Origin: Syntrophorhabdaceae bacterium
GTDB taxonomy: Bacteria > Desulfobacterota > Syntrophorhabdia > Syntrophorhabdales > Syntrophorhabdaceae
DNA: 51,982 nucleotides
Reading direction: 5' to 3'
NCBI GenBank assembly: GCA_036504895.1
Contig: DASXUJ010000126.1
Coordinates: 1 to 51,982, forward strand
Shown piece by piece: positions 33,768-41,569 of this stretch. The notes under the pieces were generated by a model. It was not told the DNA's origin, did not search any database, and worked only from the letters and a program-made list of their open reading frames with translations. The position numbers were made by a program, and so were the translations under genes. Each line of letters begins with the position of its first letter. The stretch's first letter is position 1.

Positions 33768-34549
33768 AGCCCTCTCATGGCGGCCACCTTTTCCGTCATC
33801 ATGGCCTTTGTATGTTTTTTAAGTTCCATATGGGCAGAAGGCCCGTCGAAATCCCCGGGGTCAACAGGGGGCAGCGCGGTGAGACGGACTTTCGCAGGCA
33901 GCATCCACCATCGCCCGGGCGGCAGGAGCACGTCCGTACCCGTGAGACACAGGGGCAGGATTTTGGCGCCCGTTTCCTCGGAGAGTTTAAAGGCCCCGGA
34001 AAAGAAGCGCTGGATTTTCCCATCCTTGCTTCTGTGTCCCTCAGGGAAGAACAGGACCGATCCGCCCCCTGAGAGTATTTTGGCGCCAATCCGGAGATAC
34101 CCGGCGGCGCCGAGAGATTCCACGTCGAGATAACCGGCAAGCCGCATGAATGGCGCGTACCACGGCATTTTGAAAGGCCACGAGCGCACGGCTGCGGCGA
34201 TGTTCCCGAGGGGGAAGGGGAGCAGGCCCATACAGTAGAAATCGAAGAAGGACAAATGGTTTATCACCATCACGTAGGGTCGTCCTGTCGCCACTTTGTC
34301 GAAACCTTCTCTGCTGAATTTTACAAAGGGCGATGTTATGGCTACCCATCCTCTTCCGTAAAACCAGATTAAGAGCCTCATGATGCGGCCATTGTCCCAC
34401 CTCGTGAAGATTTTGCAGAGGCCGAAGAGAAAAGGCAGGGCGAAGATCCCGAGAAGAGTCCAGAGCGCGATCATGGGATAGACAAGGAGGTTCATAGGGA
34501 TAGACCAGAGGAGAGAGACGACTCCCGGTTTTTTCACCCCCCAATCCAC
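33764..34549 (-). CDS. 1-acyl-glycerol-3-phosphate acyltransferase-type enzyme (PlsC family)
   Basis: This 261-residue membrane acyltransferase has the HX4D motif NHLSFFD (H98, D103) and LFFPEGHRSK (E170, R173). Two N-terminal hydrophobic segments (about 10-48) anchor it. It esterifies an acyl chain onto a glycerol or similar acceptor. It is the second acyltransferase type of the operon besides the LpxL-like one. The start is GTG at 34549, 6 nt after the ACP stop; a second GTG at 34537 is possible. Confidence 0.84.
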   Translation of the reverse strand: MDWGVKKPGVVSLLWSIPMNLLVYPMIALWTLLGIFALPFLFGLCKIFTRWDNGRIMRLLIWFYGRGWVAITSPFVKFSREGFDKVATGRPYVMVINHLSFFDFYCMGLLPFPLGNIAAAVRSWPFKMPWYAPFMRLAGYLDVESLGAAGYLRIGAKILSGGGSVLFFPEGHRSKDGKIQRFFSGAFKLSEETGAKILPLCLTGTDVLLPPGRWWMLPAKVRLTALPPVDPGDFDGPSAHMELKKHTKAMMTEKVAAMRGL

Positions 34550-34555
34550 GGAACT

Positions 34556-34837
34556 TCAGCCCTGGGGTTGGGCGCTCTGGGTTACTCCGAGGTCCCTTAT
34601 TTTGTTGATCACGAACCGGTGAATGTCGCCGAGAGTTATGATCTCGCGGACCGCACCTTCGTCCCGTATCTTGAATTTGAACGCATGTTCCAGTACGATC
34701 ACGGTATCCACCCGGTCCAGGCTGTCAAGTCCAAGGTCGTCATAGAGGATCGCCTCGGGGACCATTTTCTCCGAATCGAGCTCAAACTCCTCGGCGAGCG
34801 AGGTGTTTATAATCTCTATTATTTTCTCGTCAGTCAT
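34556..34837 (-). CDS. Acyl carrier protein (early operon)
   Basis: This 93-residue ACP has LYDDLGLDSLDRVDTVIVLE, with S39 carrying phosphopantetheine. It has a good AGGAGG-type ribosome-binding site inside the end of the ketosynthase gene, which it overlaps by 8 nt. The adjacent ketosynthase and PlsC-type acyltransferase are probable users. Sequence around the serine differs from the other two ACPs of the operon, so each may serve its own partners. Confidence 0.87.
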   Translation of the reverse strand: MTDEKIIEIINTSLAEEFELDSEKMVPEAILYDDLGLDSLDRVDTVIVLEHAFKFKIRDEGAVREIITLGDIHRFVINKIRDLGVTQSAQPQG

Positions 34838-36065
34838 GTCTATACCTCCTCAACACGGTACACGTGTTCACGCCGCCCAAGGCGAAATTATTCTTGATCG
34901 CTATCTCTATGCGGGAATCCTCAATCTTGAAGACATGGGCAAGATTTGCGCACAGGGGGTCGACATTGTCCAGATTGAGGGTGGGGATCAGACGGTCGCG
35001 GTTCATCATCCCGATTGTTGCGATAGCCTCCAATGCCCCCGATGCCGCCATAGTGTGCCCAAGGTGTCCCTTCAGACTGCTTACCCGCGCTCCCTTGCCG
35101 AAAACTCGACCTATTGCTTCGCCCTCCGAAACATCTCCAAGGACTGTGCCCGTGGCATGGGCATTGACATAGTCCACGTTCTCAGGCTCAATGTCCGCAT
35201 CCAGAAGGGCCAGCCGGATACACGACTCTATCGAATCCGCATGAGGATCGGCTATATTGGCAGGGTCTGATACGGTAGCAAAACCAATCACTTCGGCGAG
35301 GATGGGAACTCCGCGCCGCAAAGCCGACTCCAGGGCTTCCAGGAGGATAATGCCGGAGCCTTCCGCGCAGACTACGCCGTCACGATTGAGGTCAAAAGGG
35401 CGCGGCGTCATGTGGGGCCGGTCATTATACTTTACCGACCCGGCATTAATGATGTCGAAGGTGGCCGCGGAAAGGGGATGAAACTCATCGGCCCCTCCGC
35501 AAAGCATGAGGTCCTGTTTTCCGAAGGCGATCATCTCATACCCGTACCCTATTGCCTGATTCCCGGTGGAGCAGGCCGACGACGGAGCGAACATCCTGCC
35601 TGTTATCCCCAGGACCTGAGCTACATTGGAGGCGCACGAGTGATTCATGATTTGGAAAAAAAAGGTGGCCCTGGTCTCTTCAATAGAATTGCTCGGGATG
35701 AATTCTTTATAAAAATCGTGGGTAGCAATCGGGCTTCCCACCGTAGAGCCTATGGAAAGTCCCATCCTGCCGCCCGATCGGTCGGAAAGGGTGATGCGGC
35801 CCGCGGCGCACGCCTCCTGGCCGGCCAAAGTCGCATAGACGGACATATTTGACATGGAACGTCTGAATTTTCTCGGTATTTCCCGGGGGTCGACATCGGC
35901 CGCCAGCGCGGCTACCCCTGACCTCATGCCCCCAATGCGGGCGAGCTCGGGGACGGCCACGACCGCGCTCTTGCCTGCCATTAGTCCTTCCATGAGGCGA
36001 TCAACACCTATTCCAAAAGGCGATACGGAACCCATTCCCGTCACCACAACCCTTCTTATGCCCAT
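34830..36065 (-). CDS. Beta-ketoacyl-ACP synthase (FabF-like), active triad
   Basis: This 411-residue ketosynthase has C165 (PSSACSTGNQ), H303 (NAHATGTVLGD) and H337 (LKGHLGHTMAASGA). A short insertion around residues 110-140 is typical of FabF-like enzymes. The ATG at 36065 has GAGG about 9 nt upstream and begins MGIRRVVVTGMGSVSPFG, a textbook FabF N-terminus; the longer frame to 36113 is inside the preceding gene. No CLF-type partner is adjacent, so it is likely a homodimer, perhaps for early condensations (ApeR-like role). Confidence 0.87.
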   Translation of the reverse strand: MGIRRVVVTGMGSVSPFGIGVDRLMEGLMAGKSAVVAVPELARIGGMRSGVAALAADVDPREIPRKFRRSMSNMSVYATLAGQEACAAGRITLSDRSGGRMGLSIGSTVGSPIATHDFYKEFIPSNSIEETRATFFFQIMNHSCASNVAQVLGITGRMFAPSSACSTGNQAIGYGYEMIAFGKQDLMLCGGADEFHPLSAATFDIINAGSVKYNDRPHMTPRPFDLNRDGVVCAEGSGIILLEALESALRRGVPILAEVIGFATVSDPANIADPHADSIESCIRLALLDADIEPENVDYVNAHATGTVLGDVSEGEAIGRVFGKGARVSSLKGHLGHTMAASGALEAIATIGMMNRDRLIPTLNLDNVDPLCANLAHVFKIEDSRIEIAIKNNFALGGVNTCTVLRRYRHD

Positions 36066-37540
36066 TTTCTTAGCTCCTCGATGAGTCTTTCGTGCCCGAT
36101 TGCGCTCCCGCACGCGAGGAATCCGGAGACCACGGCGCCCATGATGCCAGGGGCAGTGATTGCCTGACCCGCAAGAAAGAGATTCTTTATCTTTGTCAGG
36201 GGCATGGGGTTATACTGCTCAACCTTGTGTTTTACCCCGTAAATACTTCCCACGGGGCTATGAGTATACTTTTTGAGGGTCAGCGGTGTCGCACACTCCA
36301 CGTGGCTTATCCTGCCCCTGAATTCCGGTACCGCGGTCTCGAGGTATGCGGTGATCCTCCTGCTCATGCTTTCTTTATAGGACCGATACGCGTGAGATCG
36401 ATCGGCGACCGGGGCAGACCAGTATTCTGTTCCCATATTCGGCTCCGGGCAGACCACGATATACCCTTCCTTGGGAGTGGCGCTCCTGTCCTGCCGCGCA
36501 TGGGTTATGAAAAGCGGTTTTTCCTCCACCGGGCCATTACCATCGGGATAATTGAAACGGGGGGAGGGGAAGAGGAGGATGTTCGCCCTGTCGAGGTCCC
36601 CTGGCGGAAGGTCGGATTCCACGTAGAGTATGATCGCCGAGCAGGTATCTTCCAGGGTTTCGAGCCGTTTCCTGTAGACAGGGCGGAATACCTGGTCGGG
36701 CACAAGGGTGAGCAGCTGGCGGGGGTGTATGGTGGAGACGCATCTTTCGCAGTTGATTATCTTATCGTCTCCAAAACGAAGACCGGATACTGAGCGGTCG
36801 GCGGAAAGGAGGATTTCCTTTACCTCCGCTCCGCAAAAGACTTCGACGCCCAACTCGCGAAGTCGGACATCGAAGGCCTCGGAGAGGCTCGAGCCCCCAC
36901 CCTTTATGCCGCTGGCCGATTCGTAATAAGATCCCGCAACGCAGGCATGACTCAGAAATGAAACCTCTTCCGGATATACCCCATGGAGCAGGCAATGCAT
37001 GGAAAGGATGCACTTAAGTATCTCATTATCCGTTATCCCGTCCAGAAATCCGCTCAGGCTTTGACCCTCGCCCGGCAGGGACCTTTGCATATTCCCGCCG
37101 GCACCGAGGTCTATATAGGGCTGGGAACGGTAGACATGCCTCACTGCATCGAGATATATGTCGATGGCCCGGGCATCTTGCGGGAATGTGTCTTGAAGCT
37201 GCTTACGGATACGGTCATACCCGTAAGGGAAGGTGAATTCAAAGCGAGGCTCGAGGCACCGGAAGGTATCGAATCCATCTTCAGGAAAAGAATATTTTTC
37301 TATTTTCCCGGACAGCCCAAGGTATCTGAAGAAGATGTCGAGGGGTTCCCCTTCATTCAGGCCTCCGGTATAGTGAAAGCCCGTGTCGAAGAAAAGGCCT
37401 CTTCGCGTAAATCCCCTGATAGTGGGGGCAGTCTTGCCCGATGACTCCAGGAGGGCGGTACGGTACCCCTGCCTTGCCATGATAATAGCGGTGGTCATTC
37501 CGGAGACACCGCCGCCGATGACCGCACATCCGTAGCTCAT
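36056..37540 (-). CDS. CrtI/RetSat-like FAD-dependent oxidoreductase (operon copy)
   Basis: This 494-residue flavoprotein has an N-terminal dinucleotide motif (CAVIGGGVSGMTTAI) and the phytoene desaturase segment GLFFDTGFHYTGG. It ends with NLFLAGQAITAPGIMGAVVSG, the FAD-closing motif of the COG1233 family. Members desaturate, isomerise or saturate polyenes. In a cluster without an enoyl reductase it may introduce or adjust double bonds on the acyl chain. The ATG at 37540 overlaps the upstream KS stop as ATGA. It resembles the second flavoprotein at 41570 but is not near-identical to it. Confidence 0.83.
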   Translation of the reverse strand: MSYGCAVIGGGVSGMTTAIIMARQGYRTALLESSGKTAPTIRGFTRRGLFFDTGFHYTGGLNEGEPLDIFFRYLGLSGKIEKYSFPEDGFDTFRCLEPRFEFTFPYGYDRIRKQLQDTFPQDARAIDIYLDAVRHVYRSQPYIDLGAGGNMQRSLPGEGQSLSGFLDGITDNEILKCILSMHCLLHGVYPEEVSFLSHACVAGSYYESASGIKGGGSSLSEAFDVRLRELGVEVFCGAEVKEILLSADRSVSGLRFGDDKIINCERCVSTIHPRQLLTLVPDQVFRPVYRKRLETLEDTCSAIILYVESDLPPGDLDRANILLFPSPRFNYPDGNGPVEEKPLFITHARQDRSATPKEGYIVVCPEPNMGTEYWSAPVADRSHAYRSYKESMSRRITAYLETAVPEFRGRISHVECATPLTLKKYTHSPVGSIYGVKHKVEQYNPMPLTKIKNLFLAGQAITAPGIMGAVVSGFLACGSAIGHERLIEELRKWA

Positions 37541-38757
37541 GCGTTCAATTTCAGGATCAGACAGGAATTGGTGCCGCCGAACCCCGCGGAATTGCATAGC
37601 ACTACACGGGGCGGCCGGAAAATGGTCTCTCTCACGATATTTAACTTTTCCGATCTTCTATCGGGCTTTTCAAAATTGATGTTAGGGGCGATAAAGCCAT
37701 GGCGGGCCATGATAACAGAATATACTACCTGCGAGGCCCCGGACATCCACAACTCGTGACCCGTCATCGATTTGGTGGAGGAGACGGGGGGTGTAGGGTC
37801 GCCGAAAACGGAAGAGATGCAGGCCGCCTCAGCGGCATCTCCCACGGGAGTCGAGGTGGCATGGGCGCAGATATAATCTATCCCGGAAGGTTCCAGGCCG
37901 GCGCTACTGAGTCCCTTTCGCATGCCGGCGGCAATACCCTCCTCGCTCGGGACAGAGAGATTGTATCCATCCGAAGAAAAGGCATAGGAGAGGATTTCTC
38001 CAAGGATTCGTGCCCCCCTTTGTTGCGCGAGGTCATAGCGCTCAAGTATGACCGCGGCGGCCCCTCCGCTTGGGACAAGGCCATCACGACCTTCGTCGAA
38101 GGGTCTGCTTGCCCCTTGAGGATTATCGATTCTTGTCGAAAAGGCGTTGATTCCATCGAAACTGCACATGGATTCCCAGTTGATCTCCTGGGCGCCCCCG
38201 CATATCACCCGTTCCTGGCGGCCCAGGGAAATCAAATCTGCCGCTTGCCCGATCGCATGACCGCCGCTCGAACAGGCGGAGCTGATGGACCAGCAGGCGC
38301 CCTTGGTTTTGAGAAGGGTATTGAGATTCATGGTTACCGTAGACGTCATGGACCTGAAGATGAGACCGCTGCCGATGCCCTTTGTGTCGCCCTGGTCGAT
38401 CACCAGTTTTGCCTGCTCGATGGCCGCTACACAACTCGAGTCACACCCGAAAATCAGACCCGTTTCTCCATTTTGGATCTCTTCCGGGGTCAGCCCGGAC
38501 AGGGCCAGGGCGTCCATGGCGGCGGTGTAGGCCTGAACCGCGAAATCGGGCATGGTTTTAAGTTGTTTCCTTGACAGGCTGCTATGGGGCACAAAATCTT
38601 TAATCGCCCCCGTAAGGGGGCTGCGAAACCCCAGTTCTATTCGCTTCTCATCGACTACGATGCCTGATTTTCCCTGGCGAAGCGACGCGGCTACGGTCTC
38701 TGAATCATTGCCCAGACAGGAGATAATACCGATACCGGTTATGGCTACTCTAAACAT
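37537..38757 (-). CDS. Beta-ketoacyl-ACP synthase (FabB/FabF-like), active triad
   Basis: This 406-residue ketosynthase has C162 (SISSACSSGG), H299 (ICAHATSTPVGD) and H334 (STKSMTGHELWMSG). The last motif is closer to FabB than to FabF. FabB enzymes extend unsaturated chains, which would fit a polyene-type or cis-unsaturated intermediate. It is preceded by a 77-nt gap, the largest gap in the early operon. It is followed by the CrtI-like flavoprotein with 4-nt overlap. Confidence 0.87.
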   Translation of the reverse strand: MFRVAITGIGIISCLGNDSETVAASLRQGKSGIVVDEKRIELGFRSPLTGAIKDFVPHSSLSRKQLKTMPDFAVQAYTAAMDALALSGLTPEEIQNGETGLIFGCDSSCVAAIEQAKLVIDQGDTKGIGSGLIFRSMTSTVTMNLNTLLKTKGACWSISSACSSGGHAIGQAADLISLGRQERVICGGAQEINWESMCSFDGINAFSTRIDNPQGASRPFDEGRDGLVPSGGAAAVILERYDLAQQRGARILGEILSYAFSSDGYNLSVPSEEGIAAGMRKGLSSAGLEPSGIDYICAHATSTPVGDAAEAACISSVFGDPTPPVSSTKSMTGHELWMSGASQVVYSVIMARHGFIAPNINFEKPDRRSEKLNIVRETIFRPPRVVLCNSAGFGGTNSCLILKLNA

Positions 38758-38834
38758 TCGATCTTTTCAGCCTTTCCTATGAATATTGCATATGACGGTC
38801 ATTATGGCAGCCCTGGGGAGAATCGTGTGACAGG

Positions 38835-39737
38835 TCACGCGGGGAAGCCGTTCCCGGAAGCATACCGGTAGAGGCTCGATGCGTCATTCATAGAGGGGAG
38901 GTAGGCGCGGTAGGCAGTCTTCAGGGGGGCAAACCTGAACTGCTCAGCGAGGTGTGACAGGTGGTGCCTGTATATACCGAAATAGATCCCGTAGAAAGCT
39001 GCCCAGACCGAGCCGTATTTCCACGGGTGTTTGTTGGCCCCTTGAGGATGGATTTCAAAAGGATGACAATAATAATTGAAGGGAACCCCTTTCCGGTTTA
39101 ACCGCCGGTAATGCCGGATTTGGGCACTTATGGGCACATAGGCGCAGAAGAGTCCCCCATTAAGAGGAAAATCGCGCCCGAACAACCGGCAGGAAGTTAC
39201 CGGAATAACAGTCAAAGAATCCTTGTAGGTGAAAGGCTCCATATCGTCGGGGAGCCGTCCCAGGGACTTCAACAGGGCCGGCTGGGCAGTATGATCGACA
39301 CGGTAACCCACCGAGATGAGCTCATCATAGGCCCACGGGGTGCAAGGGGTGATACTCCATTCAGGGGCCTTGTAGGTGCTGACCTCCGCCGACAGGAGAT
39401 CCTCCAGCATGCTCTTACTCATTGAGGCGTCCTCCCGGAAGCCCTTTCTCCCTAATCGTTCGGCGGTCATATGGGTATATCCGTGAGAGGCGACTTCATG
39501 ACCGGCCCGGCCGATCTCCCTCACAACGCCGGGGTAACGTCGGGCCACATATCCGGGGACGAACATGGTGGCCCTGATATCCATCTTTACCAATGATTCC
39601 AGGAGCACATATGTTTCTTTCTCCACGAGGCCGCCGTATGGCAGATGCGTGCCGTTCCTCATATTGAGGCCGTATGCCAGGTCATCGATATCGAAGCATA
39701 GGGCGTTAACTATGCCGGGGGCAACATTCACTCTCAC
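38835..39737 (-). CDS. Polysaccharide deacetylase-family protein
   Basis: This 300-residue NodB-type protein has catalytic/metal residues in LCFDIDDL (D16, D18/D19) and SHGYTHM (H85, H89). A C-terminal region shows YYCHPFEIHP. The pattern resembles the exosortase-associated DUF3473 subgroup that works on exopolysaccharide or lipid-linked sugars. In this operon it could deacetylate an N-acetyl-hexosamine headgroup, giving an amine for the BtrH-like or GT2-related enzymes. The GTG at 39737 overlaps the FabG stop as GTGA; longer in-frame starts lie inside fabG. No signal peptide is evident. Confidence 0.75.
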   Translation of the reverse strand: MRVNVAPGIVNALCFDIDDLAYGLNMRNGTHLPYGGLVEKETYVLLESLVKMDIRATMFVPGYVARRYPGVVREIGRAGHEVASHGYTHMTAERLGRKGFREDASMSKSMLEDLLSAEVSTYKAPEWSITPCTPWAYDELISVGYRVDHTAQPALLKSLGRLPDDMEPFTYKDSLTVIPVTSCRLFGRDFPLNGGLFCAYVPISAQIRHYRRLNRKGVPFNYYCHPFEIHPQGANKHPWKYGSVWAAFYGIYFGIYRHHLSHLAEQFRFAPLKTAYRAYLPSMNDASSLYRYASGNGFPA

Positions 39738-40462
39738 CGGTAGACGCCGCCGTTCACCGAGATGACCTGACCCGTAATGTACGAGGCTTTCTCCGAGCAA
39801 AGGAAACTCACCACGCCGGCTACCTCCATGGGTGTTCCATAACGACCCATGGGGATCATGGGGAGGACCTTGTCTTTCGGGAGGTCTTTCACCATTTCGG
39901 TATCGATAAAACCGGGTGAGACTGCATTGACGAGGACGTTCCGCCGTGCCACTTCCACGGCCAGGGCCTTCGTGGCCCCCATGAGACCCGCCTTTGCGGC
40001 GGCATAATTTGTCTGACCTGCAATCCCGCTTTGTCCGGAGGTGGATACTATGTTGATAATACGCCCCTCTCTTTTTCTGAGCATGTTGTTCACTACAGGT
40101 TTCGTTACGAGAAAGAAGCCTCCGAGGTTAACGGAGAGGACTTCGTCCCATTCCTCGTGCGTCATCCAGGCCAGGATTACATCCTTTTTAAAACCCGCAT
40201 TATTAATCAGGGCATAAGGTGTTTCATTTTCCAGCAGGGGCATAAGGTGTGACTCGACGCCTGCCGGATCGGACACGTTAAAGGGGAGCAAAATACACTT
40301 CCGCCCGGCCTGCTCGACCGACTTTGCCACATTCGATGCTGCCTCATGGTCGCTCCTGTAATTCAGCCAGATGTCAAAACCGTCGGCCGCAAGGGCCAAA
40401 GCCACAGCCGCTCCGATCCCTCTGCTGCCGCCCGTTATTAATGCGATCCTGTTAGTTCCCAT
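39734..40462 (-). CDS. fabG: 3-oxoacyl-ACP reductase (FabG/ApeQ-like)
   Basis: This 242-residue short-chain dehydrogenase has the NADPH motif GGSRGIG (11-17), NNAG (87-90) and the catalytic set N112, S140, Y153, K157. The C-terminal ITGQVISVNGGVYR is typical of FabG. It reduces 3-oxoacyl-ACP to 3-hydroxyacyl-ACP, feeding the two hotdog dehydratases. As the only ketoreductase of the cluster it must serve all ketosynthases. It is translationally coupled to the deacetylase gene. Confidence 0.88.
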   Translation of the reverse strand: MGTNRIALITGGSRGIGAAVALALAADGFDIWLNYRSDHEAASNVAKSVEQAGRKCILLPFNVSDPAGVESHLMPLLENETPYALINNAGFKKDVILAWMTHEEWDEVLSVNLGGFFLVTKPVVNNMLRKREGRIINIVSTSGQSGIAGQTNYAAAKAGLMGATKALAVEVARRNVLVNAVSPGFIDTEMVKDLPKDKVLPMIPMGRYGTPMEVAGVVSFLCSEKASYITGQVISVNGGVYR

Positions 40463-40484
40463 ATCCTTATCGAGTACCGCCGGT

Positions 40485-41060
40485 CTACTTGATGACCGTG
40501 CTTACCTTTCCCGTATTATCGAATTGAACCGCAAAGGACTTCCATCTGTTTGTCCAGTAATACCAGGTATTGCTGTTAAGGGAAGGCGTCTTGTGCACTG
40601 CGGGATAGCCGAGGGCGATCCTTACTCCCTCTTTTGTCATGCCCGTGTAAACCTTTCCTTCATTAATCCCCTTGCGGTCGACAGCGGAGAGATGATTAAG
40701 GTTTGTAGGCTGAGGTGACGCGATGATATTGATATATTGGGCGTTGGTCATACCCATTTTCCCCTCGTCAAATTCAAAATAGATCGTTTTGTTGGTATCG
40801 CGGGTTACAATGGACAGATCCCTTCTCACAGTGTCTACGATGACAGGTGTATTTACCGGTATTATTACATGTCCTGCGCCGGGATTGGTCCAGTTTGCAT
40901 AGCTGGCCTTCATCTCCTTCTCCTGCTGCTGTGCGTGGATATTGCTCGTAAGGTATCTTGGTGCGTTGTCGCCAACGCGGACCGAACCGCCGCAACCTGC
41001 AAGACCGATAAGGAATGAACAGCAAAGGATAAAGCCGATAATTGTTTTGTGTGTGTCCAT
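40485..41060 (-). CDS. Outer-membrane lipoprotein with BamE/SmpA-like domain (first gene of the operon)
   Basis: This 191-residue protein has a lipoprotein signal peptide with lipobox LAGC (C23). A C-terminal BamE-like domain (about 140-190) follows, with KVYTGMTKEGVRIALGYPA and WYYWTNRWKSFAVQFD. A linker of about 110 residues contains Gln-rich and Lys/Asp-rich parts. Such small lipoproteins help outer-membrane assembly or anchor envelope complexes. As first gene of an operon with LolA- and MMPL-like genes it may help insert the product into the outer membrane. It has a strong AGGAGG ribosome-binding site (about 41064-41070) and an AT-rich TATTAT-like -10 region just upstream. Confidence 0.78.
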   Translation of the reverse strand: MDTHKTIIGFILCCSFLIGLAGCGGSVRVGDNAPRYLTSNIHAQQQEKEMKASYANWTNPGAGHVIIPVNTPVIVDTVRRDLSIVTRDTNKTIYFEFDEGKMGMTNAQYINIIASPQPTNLNHLSAVDRKGINEGKVYTGMTKEGVRIALGYPAVHKTPSLNSNTWYYWTNRWKSFAVQFDNTGKVSTVIK

Positions 41061-41569
41061 AGTTCCTCCTATATATTTGATAATACTATAAGAGAGCGGG
41101 AGCCGGGGGTCACGGTGAGCCGCGGGTGAAGGCAGGCTACCGCCATCGGAGCAGACCGCAGTGCGTTCCGGATACGCAAATGAAACTCAAAGGTTCAATA
41201 TTGTTGGATATTCCCGGAAGTAGCATCACGCAGTAGAAGAATAAGGATATGTGACAGGAGACGACCCCCCCGCGAATACAAGGTTATTTGAGGAAGTTTA
41301 GTAAAAATGACGGGTAAATGCAACAGATATTTAGGAAGGCCTCGGGTCCGTCAGCGAACCGGCTCGATAAAACGGCTTACGCGGCCGCTCCCCGGCCACA
41401 CCGTGAAGAATGCCAAGAAAGTGCTTGTTGTGTCTCTCCCGGTAGGTGTAGAATTCCGGAAAGGCACGTGAGTGAATTAAATACTTGCATGCGGGGAACG
41501 AACTGCGATGGATAAATCTGGATTCGATGTTCTGTTTGGCCCTGAACCGCGGGCACATCAGGAGATGGC
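41061..41569. other. 509-nt divergent intergenic region between the - strand operon and the + strand flavoprotein
   Basis: No convincing gene is present; small frames on both strands lack ribosome-binding sites or family features. Near 41075-41095, TATA-rich sequence on the - strand (TATTAT reading leftwards) is a probable -10 of the large operon, but no clear -35 is seen. Near 41485-41513 a TTGCAT...TGGATA pair is a weak candidate for the + strand gene. GC-rich repeats of GCCGG/CCGG type occur at about 41105-41150 and 41380-41400. The region probably holds both divergent promoters. Confidence 0.5.

Noticed and set aside
41100-41155. Resemblance to the 3' part of a GEMM (cyclic-di-GMP) riboswitch
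   Set aside because: GC-rich GCCGCGGGT and CAGGCTACCG words are present, but the GCAAAGC core and the P1 pairing are absent, and the next + strand gene is over 400 nt away.
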